This document shows, in pieces, positions 17,949 through 26,974 of a stretch of 64,000 nucleotides of DNA. Positions within the stretch are counted from its first letter, which is position 1; every line of letters starts with the position of its first letter. Position numbers and translations under genes: made by a program. Source of the DNA: PCC-7336 sp039817825. Lineage in GTDB: Bacteria > Cyanobacteriota > Cyanobacteriia > Thermostichales > PCC-7336. The notes under the pieces are model-generated. The model did not search any database. It was given only the letters and a program-made list of their open reading frames with translations, and had not been told where the DNA came from. The stretch lies in NCBI GenBank assembly GCA_039817825.1, contig JBCBVA010000004.1, positions 11,030 through 75,029 of the forward strand. Direction: 5' to 3'.

Positions 17949-20357
17949 GTGAAAATTTCCCTGAAATGGCTACGGGAACTAGTGGAGTTCGACTGGGATC
18001 CGGATGCCATCAGCGAGGCGTTAACCCTGACGGGATTTGAAGTGGAAGACATTGACGATCTGCGGGCTCGTGCCGATGGCGTCGTAGTAGGTCATATCCT
18101 GTCTGCCGAACAGCATCCCAATGCCGATCGCCTGCAAGTCTGCCAAGTGAATGTGGGGGCCGACAGTCCACTTACGATTGTCTGCGGAGCCAAGAACGCT
18201 CGCACCGGTCTCTACGTTGCCGTTGCGATGGTGGGCACCTACCTGCCGACCATTGACCTGAAGCTGCGCAAAACCAAGTTGCGGGGGGTGAAGTCTGAGG
18301 GGATGATTTGTTCCCTCAAAGAATTGGGGCTGGAGGAAGAATCCGCCGGTATTTACGAATTTGACGGTACCCCTGAAGTCGGGAGCGACGTTCGTCCTTT
18401 ACTGGGCCTCGATGACGCCATTTTGGATTTGGTGTCGACTGCCAACCGAGCGGATGCTCTCAGCATGGTGGGCATTGCCCGTGAGGTGTCGGCCATTACC
18501 CGTAACCCCGTCAACTTACCCGTTGCGACTCCGACCCAGCCCCAGCAATCCGCAACTGTCGCTCTGGATATTGCCGACTCCGCTGCCTGTCCGGCGTACA
18601 GCGGCAGTCTGATTCGCGGTGTGACCATTGCGCCCTCCCCTGCTTGGCTGAGCAAACAGCTAGAAGCTGCTGGAGTTCGTTCCATCAACAACGTTGTGGA
18701 CATCACGAACTACGTCCTGCTGGAGTGGGGCCAACCGCTGCACGCGTTTGATTGGCAGAAGTTGCAAGCAGTGATGGGAGATGCGGCTCCCACTGGTGAT
18801 AGTCATTTTGTAGGTGTTCGGTTGGCCGCTGCCGGAGACACTCTCAAAACTTTAGATGGTAGCGATCGCGAACTGGTTGCCGATAACTTGGTGATTACAG
18901 CCGCCGATATTCCCGTTGCCCTGGCGGGGGTCATGGGGGGAGAAGACACCGAAGTCAACGATGCGTCTGTCGATATCTTTCTGGAAGCCGCCCTGTTCGA
19001 TCCCGTTGCCGTCCGCCGGTCTGCCCGTGCCCAAACCTTGAGAACAGAAGCCTCTGCCCGCTACGAGCGAGGGGTAGATGCATCAGCGTGGCTGACTGCT
19101 CGCGATCGCGCCGTTGCCCTCATTCTGGAGATTGCCGGTGGGGAATTAGTGGAGGAGACCGTCCACGATGCTCGGCCTACCGACGATCGCTCCATTACCC
19201 TGCGCCTACAGCGACTGATCGACATCATGGGAGACACTATTCCTGCGGCTACGGTGGTGAACTATCTAGAAGCACTGGGTTTCGAGATGACCCAGCAAAC
19301 GTCCGAGGCCGAGACCGTATGGACCGTTAACGTCCCGGCTTATCGGCAGCGGGACATCGAGCGGGAAATTGACCTAATTGAAGAATTTGCCCGTCTGTAC
19401 GGCTACGACCAGTTCTCGGCTACCTTGCCTAGCGAAGCCAGCGTTGGGGATATCTCCGATTGGGAATTGCTGCTGCGTCGCATTCGTCTGGCCTTCCGCA
19501 GTTCGGGGCTGACCGAACTGATGCAAATTTCCCTCTGCCCTCAAACGGCAGGGGTGCCGGTGGTGATTACCAATCCGATCGCGGAAGAGTTTTCGGCCTT
19601 GCGACAAGAGCTACTGCCGGGCTTGGTGGAGGCCTACGGGTTCAACCAGGATCGCGGGAACGGCCCCCTAAACGGATTTGAAGTGGGGAAAGTCTTCTGG
19701 AGAGAGGGCGATCGCTACGCAGAAGAAACGCGCATTGGTGGCATTTTTGGTGGCGATCCCACCCGCCAAAGCTGGCAACAGACCGCGCAATCCCTCGATT
19801 GGTTTGCGGCAAAAGGCTTGCTGGTCAAAGTCTTCGAACGGCTAGGGCTGGAGGTCACGTTCCAAGGGGACAGTGAGCAAGAGCTGTTGCACCCCGGACG
19901 GACGGCATCGCTGTGGCTGAAGAAGCAGCGATTGGGGGTATTCGGTCAGCTGCATCCGCGTACGGCCAAGCAGCGGGATTTACCGTCCGAGGTCTATGCC
20001 TTTGAACTGTCGCTACCCGTTCTGGTTGAGGGGCTGAGTGCACTGGGGATTGTCACTTATCGCAACTTCTCCACCTTCCCTGCTTCCGATCGCGACATCG
20101 CCTTTTACAGCCCGCTAGAGGTGAGTGTAGGAGACTTGGAAATGGCGATCTCGAAAGCTGGCGGAGAGCTGTTGGAGTCGGTGCAGTTGTTTGACGAGTA
20201 TCGCGGCAAGGGGGTACCGGACGGACAGCGTAGTTTGGCCTTTCGGATCGTGTATCGTTCTGGCGATCGCACCTTGACTGAAGCTGAAGTGGAATCAGCT
20301 CACCAGGCGGTGCGGCAACAGCTTGAGACGCAGTTCTCGGTGAGCTTGCGGAGTTAG
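17949..20357 (+). CDS. pheT: phenylalanyl-tRNA synthetase beta subunit
   Basis: The 802-residue beta chain forms the alpha2-beta2 PheRS. It contains the N-terminal EMAP/tRNA-binding OB domain (about residues 40-155, VGHILSAEQHPNADRLQVC), the B3/B4 editing region (INNVVDITNYVLLEWGQPLHAFD), B5 near residues 410-480, the catalytic-like core and the C-terminal anticodon-binding FDX-ACB domain (YRNFSTFPASDRDIAF onward). GTG is the start, directly before MKISLKWLRELVEF. Length is normal. pheS is not adjacent, as is common in cyanobacteria. Two strong hairpins follow. Confidence 0.96.
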   Translation: MKISLKWLRELVEFDWDPDAISEALTLTGFEVEDIDDLRARADGVVVGHILSAEQHPNADRLQVCQVNVGADSPLTIVCGAKNARTGLYVAVAMVGTYLPTIDLKLRKTKLRGVKSEGMICSLKELGLEEESAGIYEFDGTPEVGSDVRPLLGLDDAILDLVSTANRADALSMVGIAREVSAITRNPVNLPVATPTQPQQSATVALDIADSAACPAYSGSLIRGVTIAPSPAWLSKQLEAAGVRSINNVVDITNYVLLEWGQPLHAFDWQKLQAVMGDAAPTGDSHFVGVRLAAAGDTLKTLDGSDRELVADNLVITAADIPVALAGVMGGEDTEVNDASVDIFLEAALFDPVAVRRSARAQTLRTEASARYERGVDASAWLTARDRAVALILEIAGGELVEETVHDARPTDDRSITLRLQRLIDIMGDTIPAATVVNYLEALGFEMTQQTSEAETVWTVNVPAYRQRDIEREIDLIEEFARLYGYDQFSATLPSEASVGDISDWELLLRRIRLAFRSSGLTELMQISLCPQTAGVPVVITNPIAEEFSALRQELLPGLVEAYGFNQDRGNGPLNGFEVGKVFWREGDRYAEETRIGGIFGGDPTRQSWQQTAQSLDWFAAKGLLVKVFERLGLEVTFQGDSEQELLHPGRTASLWLKKQRLGVFGQLHPRTAKQRDLPSEVYAFELSLPVLVEGLSALGIVTYRNFSTFPASDRDIAFYSPLEVSVGDLEMAISKAGGELLESVQLFDEYRGKGVPDGQRSLAFRIVYRSGDRTLTEAEVESAHQAVRQQLETQFSVSLRS

Positions 20358-20379
20358 TACTTGCTTAGTAGTTCTTTTT

Positions 20380-20410
20380 GTGAGACTGAGATACACAATC
20401 TCAGTCTCAC
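20380..20410. terminator. 13-bp hairpin after pheT
   Basis: GTGAGACTGAGAT (20380-20392) and ATCTCAGTCTCAC (20398-20410) pair perfectly around a 5-base loop. The T-run lies before the stem on the plus strand, so it is not a textbook intrinsic terminator, but its place between convergent pheT and crtB fits that job. Confidence 0.65.
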
Positions 20411-20424
20411 ATGAATCAGCTATG

Positions 20425-20454
20425 ACCTACAGCTATCAATCTAAAGCTGTAGGT
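20425..20454. terminator. 10-bp hairpin before crtB end
   Basis: ACCTACAGCT (20425-20434) pairs perfectly with AGCTGTAGGT (20445-20454). Together with the previous hairpin it makes a back-to-back pair separating pheT from crtB. Confidence 0.6.
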
Positions 20455-20470
20455 CTATTAGTCCGGTCAA

Positions 20471-21334
20471 CTAGTAGCGATACTGGGCCCGCCACCAGGC
20501 CACGGGCAGAGCGACAGCCTTGCGCACTTTAGACACGTAAGCCCGACGGCGGAACACTTGATAGTTATTGCGCTCGATCGCGTTCAAAATCTGGCGATAG
20601 AGCATGAGAGAGGCCCACACGGGCCAGCGGGCATCTTTCTGGAGAGATGACACCCCTGACTCGGCCTTAGCATAGAGTTTGCGAGCCCGCTCGATTTCAA
20701 AATTCATCAGGGCAATCCAGCGCCGATCGACCACACAGTTGAACAGGTCGCTCTCAGAGTAGTTAAACTTTTTTAAATCCTCACCGGGCAAATAGATACG
20801 ACCCCGACGCGCATCCTCCCCCACATCTCGCAAAATGTTGGTGAGCTGCATCGCCAACCCCAGCGAGATCGCCTCGTCCATCGCATACTTGCCGGGGGCA
20901 AATCCCATAATGGCAGACGACATCTCACCCACCGTACCGGCAACGCGATAGCAGTACAGGCGCAGCTCGTCCCAGGTTTCGTAGCGATCGCGCTCTAGAT
21001 CCATTCGCTGGCCGGCAATCATTTCCCGAAAGGGCTCCACCGGTATGGAGTAGCGCTCGATGGCATCGGCTAGAGCAATATCTGTCGGATTGGCAGGTGT
21101 GGAGCCGGAGAACAGCGTTTCCATGTTCTCTTCCCACGCATCCAGTGTCTCTGGAGTGGTTGTGCCTGCTTCTGCACCATCCACCAGCTCGTCCGTATTG
21201 CGAAGCCACGCATAAATCGCCCAAATGGCATGCCGCTTCTGCAAAGGCATAAGCTGCGAGCCCAGATAAAACGTTTTGGCATGTTTGGCCGTAATACTGC
21301 GGCACAGTTCGATCGATTGGGCAAGCGAGGTCAT
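20471..21334 (-). CDS. crtB: phytoene synthase
   Basis: The 287-residue enzyme condenses two geranylgeranyl diphosphates to phytoene. Both aspartate-rich motifs are seen: NTDELVDGAE near the N-terminus and NILRDVGEDARRGRIYLP in the middle, along with YCYRVAGTVGEMS and the terminal VFRRRAYVSKVRKAV. ATG at 21334 is chosen; a GTG three codons upstream is also possible. It follows crtP by 74 bases on the same strand, the classic cyanobacterial crtP-crtB arrangement for carotenoid synthesis. Confidence 0.95.
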   Translation of the reverse strand: MTSLAQSIELCRSITAKHAKTFYLGSQLMPLQKRHAIWAIYAWLRNTDELVDGAEAGTTTPETLDAWEENMETLFSGSTPANPTDIALADAIERYSIPVEPFREMIAGQRMDLERDRYETWDELRLYCYRVAGTVGEMSSAIMGFAPGKYAMDEAISLGLAMQLTNILRDVGEDARRGRIYLPGEDLKKFNYSESDLFNCVVDRRWIALMNFEIERARKLYAKAESGVSSLQKDARWPVWASLMLYRQILNAIERNNYQVFRRRAYVSKVRKAVALPVAWWRAQYRY

Positions 21335-21408
21335 TGCACCCACCAGAGGCAGAAACGAGTGAAAGCCGCAGGTCGCAGCAGGAGTCGAGTGAAGCGAGAA
21401 CGCTCAGA

Positions 21409-22839
21409 TTATCCCACAGCAGTAGCCAGATCCGCAGCGGTGCTTGTGGTTTTGTCAGCGGTATCTAGAGAGGATTGGCGATCGCCAATTTCGCGGGCGG
21501 CTAGTTTACCGGAGAGGACGGCCCCCTCCATGCTGCCGAGATAGCGCTGTTTGGTGTAGCTGCCGGCCAGGAAGAAATTGTCAATGGGAGTGACTTGAGT
21601 CGGTCGCAGCGCCTCGCAACCCGGAACCGCCGTATACACGGAGCGGGGCGTTTTCACTACTTTCACCTTCAAGACGTTGGCGGGAGACGGAACCTGGTCG
21701 GGAAACAGCTTGGCCAGCTCCGCCATCGTGGCCGCCGTAATTTCTTCGTCAGACTTGTTAACCCAATCTTCGGCTGGGGCCAGTACCAACTCCAGCATGG
21801 ACTTGTCGGGGTCAGCGTACTCGTTGCACGTGTTGCTCATGTCGGCATACACGCTGAGTAGGGGAGAGCGAGAGAACAACAGGTGGTCTACGTCGGTCAA
21901 CTTGCGATCGAACCACAATTGAATGTTGACAACGGGCACTCCCTCCAGCTTTTGCATCTTTTGGAAGAACTCCTGCTCGCGCCAGGGGGCGGGGAGTAAT
22001 GTCTTGAGCGGATCGACGGATAGAGCAGAGACGTAGGCATCGGCCTGGACGTCGTAGTCTGGTTGGCCGTTGAGCCCGCGCATTTGGAAATGGCTGACCG
22101 TTCTATCGTCATTCAGCACAATTTGCTTGAGGGGAGCATTGAGATGGACTTCACCGCCACGCTCCACAATGTAGTCAATTAGAGGTTGGCACAATCGTTC
22201 GGGGGGGGCTCCGTCCAAAAACGCCATTTTGGAGCCGTCTTTTTCCTGCAGGAAGCGGTTGAGTGCGGTAAGCAGGATCGTGGCGGAAATCTTATCGGGG
22301 TCGATGAAGTTCAGGGCTTTGGACATGGCGATGAAGACTTCATCTTCCACTCGCGGGTCTACCTTCTGCTTCTTCAGCCATTCGGAGAAGGTGTACTTAT
22401 CCATCTCTTCGACGTATTTCTGCCCTTTGACAATCGCCGGCAGCAGCCCCAGTCCAAACTGGATTTTTTCTTTCCAGGTCAGCATATCGTTGTTGCGCAG
22501 GATCGCAACGATGCCGTTGAGAGGGGCGGGAATATTGGGGAAATCGAAGCGGGACAGCTCGCCAGGTTGCTGAGGCATGTTGAACAGCATGGAGTGCTGC
22601 TTCCACTGCAGGCGATCGCTGATGCCCAGCTCTTCAAACAGTTGCAGCATGTTGGGGTAAGCACCGAAAAAGATGTGCAAACCGGTCTCGGTCCAGTCGC
22701 CGTCCTCATCTTTCCACGCGGCCACTAGTCCGCCCCAAACGTCGCGTCGCTCGTAGACAACTGGCTGAATACCGAGATCGCACAAGTATTTTGCGCAAGA
22801 TAATCCAGCTAGTCCGCCGCCCGCGATCGCAACACGCAT
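21409..22839 (-). CDS. crtP: 15-cis-phytoene desaturase (plant type)
   Basis: The 476-residue flavoenzyme desaturates phytoene to zeta-carotene. It has the dinucleotide-binding start MRVAIAGGGLAGLSCAKYL, the second FAD motif VYERRDVWGG, and near the C-terminus VYTAVPGCEALRPTQ and FFLAGSYTKQRYLGSMEGAVLSGKLAA, where the carotenoid-desaturase FAD motif is expected. Length and pattern match the Pds/CrtP family rather than bacterial CrtI. Transcribed ahead of crtB as one unit. The upstream gap is long (866 bp). Confidence 0.96.
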   Translation of the reverse strand: MRVAIAGGGLAGLSCAKYLCDLGIQPVVYERRDVWGGLVAAWKDEDGDWTETGLHIFFGAYPNMLQLFEELGISDRLQWKQHSMLFNMPQQPGELSRFDFPNIPAPLNGIVAILRNNDMLTWKEKIQFGLGLLPAIVKGQKYVEEMDKYTFSEWLKKQKVDPRVEDEVFIAMSKALNFIDPDKISATILLTALNRFLQEKDGSKMAFLDGAPPERLCQPLIDYIVERGGEVHLNAPLKQIVLNDDRTVSHFQMRGLNGQPDYDVQADAYVSALSVDPLKTLLPAPWREQEFFQKMQKLEGVPVVNIQLWFDRKLTDVDHLLFSRSPLLSVYADMSNTCNEYADPDKSMLELVLAPAEDWVNKSDEEITAATMAELAKLFPDQVPSPANVLKVKVVKTPRSVYTAVPGCEALRPTQVTPIDNFFLAGSYTKQRYLGSMEGAVLSGKLAAREIGDRQSSLDTADKTTSTAADLATAVG

Positions 22840-22968
22840 GTCATCTGTCCCTGCAAACTGTGAATTCTATTGTATTTGCAATCCGTTACAATTTGCAGCA
22901 ATTTGCTGATAGAGGTGCACACTACCGGTAAGAGCGCTCGAGCTCAACAGTATGCCTGCCCGTGATTT

Positions 22969-22992
22969 CAGCCATTCATGGCGGCTGTTTTT
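22969..22992 (+). terminator. intrinsic-type hairpin with T5 tail
   Basis: CAGCC (22969-22973) pairs with GGCTG (22983-22987) and five T follow (22988-22992). No plus-strand protein gene ends here, so it could finish a short RNA starting downstream of the crtP start codon. Confidence 0.45.
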
Positions 22993-23590
22993 CTAGTGCT
23001 ACCTTGACACCACTTGGACGTTCGGGGCCGGCTGCTTGGGTGGGTGGGGAGGCTCAGTGTCTGCAGATCCGATTTTGAGCAAAAATTCTGCTGACTTTTC
23101 TCGCTTCATGCCAGCGAGCGAGACAGTCTGCTTCAACCGAACAGGATGTGATGCTGGCCCGAGTGTCAGCAGTCCTGCGTCGTTTTTGCCTTGGCTGATG
23201 GGCTTGTTTGACCGTACTGCGCGATCTTTGACGGCGCGTGTCGCTGCGCAGATGGAGGGGAGATAGTTTGCCTTGTGGGGAAACTGGTCTGCCCGAAGAC
23301 ATCTCTGGTAGACGCTTGCGGACGGGCGAGCGATTGTTTGATGTCTGCCACGGCAAAGCAGCTAAGGATAGCAGCGTGACGTGGTGAATGGGAAATGCAC
23401 TCATAACACTCAACTCCTGAGCATTCAAACTTTTAATCTCCAGCACCGGTCAATGACTGAACTTGGTGAAGGAGTGTGACTCAGTGGAACTTGGCTTTAA
23501 TGCTTGCGGTTATGCCTTCCAGACGGTTCACAACCCATTTGGGAGTCACCGCAATCAGTCAATCAAATCAAGTTAAAATCCGAACTAAAC

Positions 23591-23606
23591 TCACTGAATA
23601 AAGTGA
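23591..23606. promoter_or_regulatory. small inverted repeat, possible operator
   Basis: TCACT-N6-AGTGA lies 115 bases before the repressor-like gene and just upstream of its putative promoter. An autoregulatory operator is plausible for a CI/LexA-like gene, but five-base half sites are weak evidence. Confidence 0.3.
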
Positions 23607-23632
23607 ATTACTTGCAAAACTATCCACATACA

Positions 23633-23661
23633 TTGAAGGTGTCAAGAGTCTGCGATAGGAT
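23633..23661 (+). promoter_or_regulatory. sigma70-like promoter of the repressor gene
   Basis: TTGAAG (23633-23638), a 17-base spacer and TAGGAT (23656-23661) fit a housekeeping promoter, placing the RNA start near 23668, about 38 bases before the chosen start codon. Confidence 0.4.
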
Positions 23662-23705
23662 TTCACTAGTTTCATTCACCTCAAGCTGCTGAGAGGGAGA
23701 TGTTG

Positions 23706-24389
23706 ATGAGGCGATCGCAGACCTCTGAAGAATTGAAGGCATTGGGACTGAAAACATTCGCCAATCGTTTGAAACAGGCGATCGGGGATGAAGCCGTGTA
23801 TGCCTTTGGGCGAAGAGCGGGGCTGAGCGATACGAGTTTGCGCAGCTATTTAAAAGGGGCTGCGGTGCCGGGAATCGATAAAGCGGTGGCGATGGCCGAA
23901 ACAGCAGGTGTTGCGCTGCAGTGGCTGATTACCGGAGACGGAGACATGCGCGACGGGGATGCGGCTGACGATGATTTTGTCGGCATTCCATTGGTCGATG
24001 CCGAGGTGTCTGCCGGGCCCGGATTGTTGGCAAGAGAGGAAGACGTGCGGGAGGTGGTGGCGTTCGATCGCCAGTGGCTACGTTCCAAACTAGGCACCAA
24101 CCCCTCTCAATTAACGCTGGTTACGGTCAGTGGAGACAGCATGGCTCCAACATTGATGGATGGGGATACGATTTTTGTCGATCGCCAGGTCAATGAGTTG
24201 CGCGATGGTATTTACGTATTTCAGATGAATGGCGATTTGCTGGTGAAACGCCTGCAGAAATTGCCAGGGTCACTGATTAGCGTGATTAGCGACAATCCCA
24301 AGTTTCAAACCTTCACCGTAGATATGAACGATTGCGACAACCAAATCGCTATTGTGGGCCGCTACCGAGGCCGGATTTCGCTGCAATAA
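23706..24389 (+). CDS. CI/LexA-like repressor (XRE HTH plus S24 peptidase domain)
   Basis: The 227-residue protein has an N-terminal helix-turn-helix (FGRRAGLSDTSLRSYLKG, about residues 35-55) and a C-terminal S24 peptidase fold with Ser in VSGDSMAPTLMDGDTIFVD and Lys in DLLVKRLQKLPG. The segment VSAGPG before the peptidase domain contains an Ala-Gly pair where self-cleavage occurs in relatives. The start is set by the ribosome site: GAGGGAG at 23693-23699 touches the ATG at 23700 but is six bases from the ATG at 23706. Such proteins are typical phage repressors, yet no phage genes lie nearby. The targets are unknown. Confidence 0.85.
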   Translation: MRRSQTSEELKALGLKTFANRLKQAIGDEAVYAFGRRAGLSDTSLRSYLKGAAVPGIDKAVAMAETAGVALQWLITGDGDMRDGDAADDDFVGIPLVDAEVSAGPGLLAREEDVREVVAFDRQWLRSKLGTNPSQLTLVTVSGDSMAPTLMDGDTIFVDRQVNELRDGIYVFQMNGDLLVKRLQKLPGSLISVISDNPKFQTFTVDMNDCDNQIAIVGRYRGRISLQ

Positions 24390-24658
24390 ATTCTTGTACC
24401 GCGCTTAGACCACCGGTCTGGACTGTTGGATTCGGCAAGAGACCGCTGTCTTTGGTACGCGGTACACCAGTAGTACAGCCTCAAAAATAGTTGACCCGCC
24501 TGCACAATCGGTGATAGAGCGAAAGACACATTGTCCGGTCTCATGCGGTGAGGGCGTTATCCATGCAACGGCCTCGCTAGTGGTGTAATGGCCTCGTTCA
24601 TGGGCGATCGCTCCTGCAAGATCGGACAGTCCTTGCATGTTGCCTGGGGTGGTTCGCG

Positions 24659-26311
24659 ATGTTGGCTATTGATTTCGGCACCAGTAACACGGTTGTGGCG
24701 CAATTGTCGGGGGAGACGGTATCGGTATTGCGCCTACCCAATCTTTCTCGCCCTGACGCAGAGGGGGCTCCCACCATTCCCAGTCAGGTGTATGTCGAGG
24801 ATGCGCGAACAGGGCAGGTGATTATCGGCCAGGCGGTCAGCGATCGCGGCCTGGATGTCAAAAGCGATCCACGCTATTTCAGACACTTCAAGCGGGGGAT
24901 TGGGGTCGATGTCCGAGGGTTTGTCCCCGAACTCGACGGGGTGGAGGTGACCCCTGAATTAGTAGGGGAGTGGTTCTTGAAACAGGTGGTGAAAGCGACT
25001 CAAGCCATGCTTAGAGAAGCTGCTGTTGGAGAAGCTCTTCTTGGAGAAGCAGATAGTTCCAAGACGGATAGTGCCGAACCGGACAGCTGGGTGTTTACCG
25101 TTCCGGTGGATAGTTTCGAAGCTTACCGTCAGTGGTTAAGCACGATTGCCGAGTCTCTGGGAATTTTACAGTTGCAACTCCTGGATGAGCCCACGGCTGC
25201 AGCATTGGATTATGGGTTGCAAGAAAACCGCAATTTTCTGGTGGTTGATTTTGGTGGGGGAACCCTCGATCTAGCGTTAATTCAACCGGGAAAAGCTCCG
25301 GGGGGTCGAGCCTGGGGCACGTTTGTGAAATGGGGGGCGTCGCGGCTGAAATCCCAGCAGGGTCAATCCACAACCGCCAAAGCGATCGCTAAAGCCGCCC
25401 AAACACTGGGGGGAGCAGACTTGGACCGTTGGTTGGCGGAAGCTTGGTGCCAGCAGCATAATTTACACAACAATCGCCTCATTACTCGAATGGCGGAGCG
25501 GGTCAAAATTGCCCTATCAGAGCGAGAGCAGGCCCAAGAGGTATTTTTCGATGACGAAACCTTTCAGTCGGTGGAATTAGAAGCCTCCCGAGCCCAATTC
25601 ACCCAATTGTTGACCCACAACAAGCTATTCGATCGCCTCAATTCAGCCCTCAATCAAGTCCTGTTGCAAGCTCAGCAGCGGGGTCTGGACAAATCCGATA
25701 TTCAAGCGGTCGTGGCGGTAGGAGGAACCTGCAAGATTCCGGCCATCCGCGCTTGGCTAGAGGACGAATTTGGGGCGGATAAACTCTATGCTTCGGAACC
25801 TCTAGAGGCGATCGCCAAAGGAGCCCTACAAATTGCTCGGGGAATTGAGGTGCGTGACTTTCTCTATCACAGCTACGGCATTCGCTACTGGAACCAGCGC
25901 ACCAATAGCCACGACTGGCATCCTCTCATTCAGGCGGGACTCCCCTACCCGTTACCGGAGCCGGTGGAATTAGTGCTGGGGGCATCGATTGAAAATCAGC
26001 CCAGTATTGAGCTGGTGATTGGGGAATTAGGGGAATCGGATGAAGCGGTAGAGGTGTATTTTTCCGAGGGACAGTTGGTCACCCGCCAGCGCGTTACAGA
26101 TGCAGATGGGCAGGCAAAGCCCGTTCAAGCTCTGAATGACGATGCGGATACGCGGGCGATCGCCCAGCTACAGCCTGTAGGCCAGCCGGGTAGCGATCGG
26201 TTGCTGTTGCAGTTCCAGGTGGATAAGCAGCGGCGGTTGTGTGTCACAGTTGAAGACTTACTCACCAACGAAACCCTGCAGGATAACCAGCCCATCATTG
26301 ACTTGAGGTAG
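24659..26311 (+). CDS. Hsp70/DnaK-like ATPase
   Basis: The 550-residue protein has the actin/Hsp70 ATPase fold: phosphate 1 motif MLAIDFGTSNTVVAQL, phosphate 2 NFLVVDFGGGTLDLALI and the adenosine motif VAVGGTCKIPAI. The nucleotide domain covers about residues 1-400; the remaining 150 residues are a beta-rich region resembling a substrate domain, but the full DnaK lid and the C-terminal EEVD-type tail are missing. It is therefore a divergent Hsp70 family member, not the main DnaK. Residues 115-150 hold an acidic insert (LGEADSSKTDSAEPDS). A tandem 17-bp repeat begins at its stop codon. Confidence 0.85.
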   Translation: MLAIDFGTSNTVVAQLSGETVSVLRLPNLSRPDAEGAPTIPSQVYVEDARTGQVIIGQAVSDRGLDVKSDPRYFRHFKRGIGVDVRGFVPELDGVEVTPELVGEWFLKQVVKATQAMLREAAVGEALLGEADSSKTDSAEPDSWVFTVPVDSFEAYRQWLSTIAESLGILQLQLLDEPTAAALDYGLQENRNFLVVDFGGGTLDLALIQPGKAPGGRAWGTFVKWGASRLKSQQGQSTTAKAIAKAAQTLGGADLDRWLAEAWCQQHNLHNNRLITRMAERVKIALSEREQAQEVFFDDETFQSVELEASRAQFTQLLTHNKLFDRLNSALNQVLLQAQQRGLDKSDIQAVVAVGGTCKIPAIRAWLEDEFGADKLYASEPLEAIAKGALQIARGIEVRDFLYHSYGIRYWNQRTNSHDWHPLIQAGLPYPLPEPVELVLGASIENQPSIELVIGELGESDEAVEVYFSEGQLVTRQRVTDADGQAKPVQALNDDADTRAIAQLQPVGQPGSDRLLLQFQVDKQRRLCVTVEDLLTNETLQDNQPIIDLR

Positions 26312-26367
26312 GCGGTGAATTCTGGCAGGTGGTGAATTCTGGCAGGCGGTGAATTCTGGCAAGCGGT
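26311..26367. repeat. tandem 17-bp repeat, three full units
   Basis: Units GGCGGTGAATTCTGGCA (26311-26327), a one-base variant (26328-26344) and a third copy (26345-26361) follow each other without gap, then a partial unit. The first base is the last base of the Hsp70-like stop codon. Confidence 0.9.
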
Positions 26368-26974
26368 GTTAGCAGTGCTCTGTCAGCGGCGATTGAAAGA
26401 ATCCACGAACGCTTTCCGGCTGGTTTTGAGAAATTCTCTAAAGACGCCATCTGATTCCCGAATGCGAGGCTCTACGACAGTTTGCGGTGATTGGTACTAA
26501 ATGTTTCCAACGTCAGCATGTGCGGTGATGGTGGTCGAGAGGGCGATCGCGAGAAACTCCCCCAGAGGTAAGGAGTTTTGACGGGTGGCAGGCAGGCTTG
26601 CAGGGGCACACCAATGGTGGAGAACATGGTGTTAGTACCGCTCGATCGGCAGTCTCAGCGCCTGAGCTACCGTTTTTGTCACAAGAAATCTGTATGGTGG
26701 TCAAGTAAAGCTAGGTGTAAACACATATGCTCGCAGCGCAATACGCGATGGAGTAGTGCCAATCGCTGGCTTATCCGAGATATTCCGGATTGACGTAACC
26801 CAGTCTGCTGGTGCTTTGTCCGGGCTAGCGTATCTACCGTTATTGCACCTTTGCGAGTGGTTGACGGCTATTTTAGCCTGTTGCTTTACGGTGATGTTCG
26901 AGAGCCGCTCAGTCTCGCGCTCTATCGCCAGTCCATCGTTTGGCTGGCATGTCCCATGACGGAGGATCGACCCC
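26368..26974. other. intergenic region, no gene seen
   Basis: About 600 bp between the Hsp70-like gene and the response regulator. Short frames on both strands are not believable. The GGAGG ribosome site of the regulator lies at its right end. Confidence 0.5.

Larger units (their letters stand above)
22840..23705. other. 866-bp gap between crtP and the repressor gene
   Basis: It holds a plus-strand hairpin with T-tract at 22969-22992, a promoter-like pair and an inverted repeat ahead of the repressor (23591-23661), and otherwise no convincing gene. A minus-strand frame at 23054-23404 has a good ribosome site (AGGAG) and a hydrophobic start, but its composition is unlike a folded protein; it is left out. 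Confidence 0.5.

Noticed and set aside
22186..22728. 180-codon plus-strand frame inside crtP
   Set aside because: It is a shadow of phytoene desaturase, with no ribosome site and Gly/Phe-rich low-complexity content.
23054..23404. minus-strand frame with AGGAG ribosome site and hydrophobic start
   Set aside because: The rest is Arg/Ser/Pro-rich without folded pattern, and another frame over the same bases is equally plausible; not enough for a gene call.
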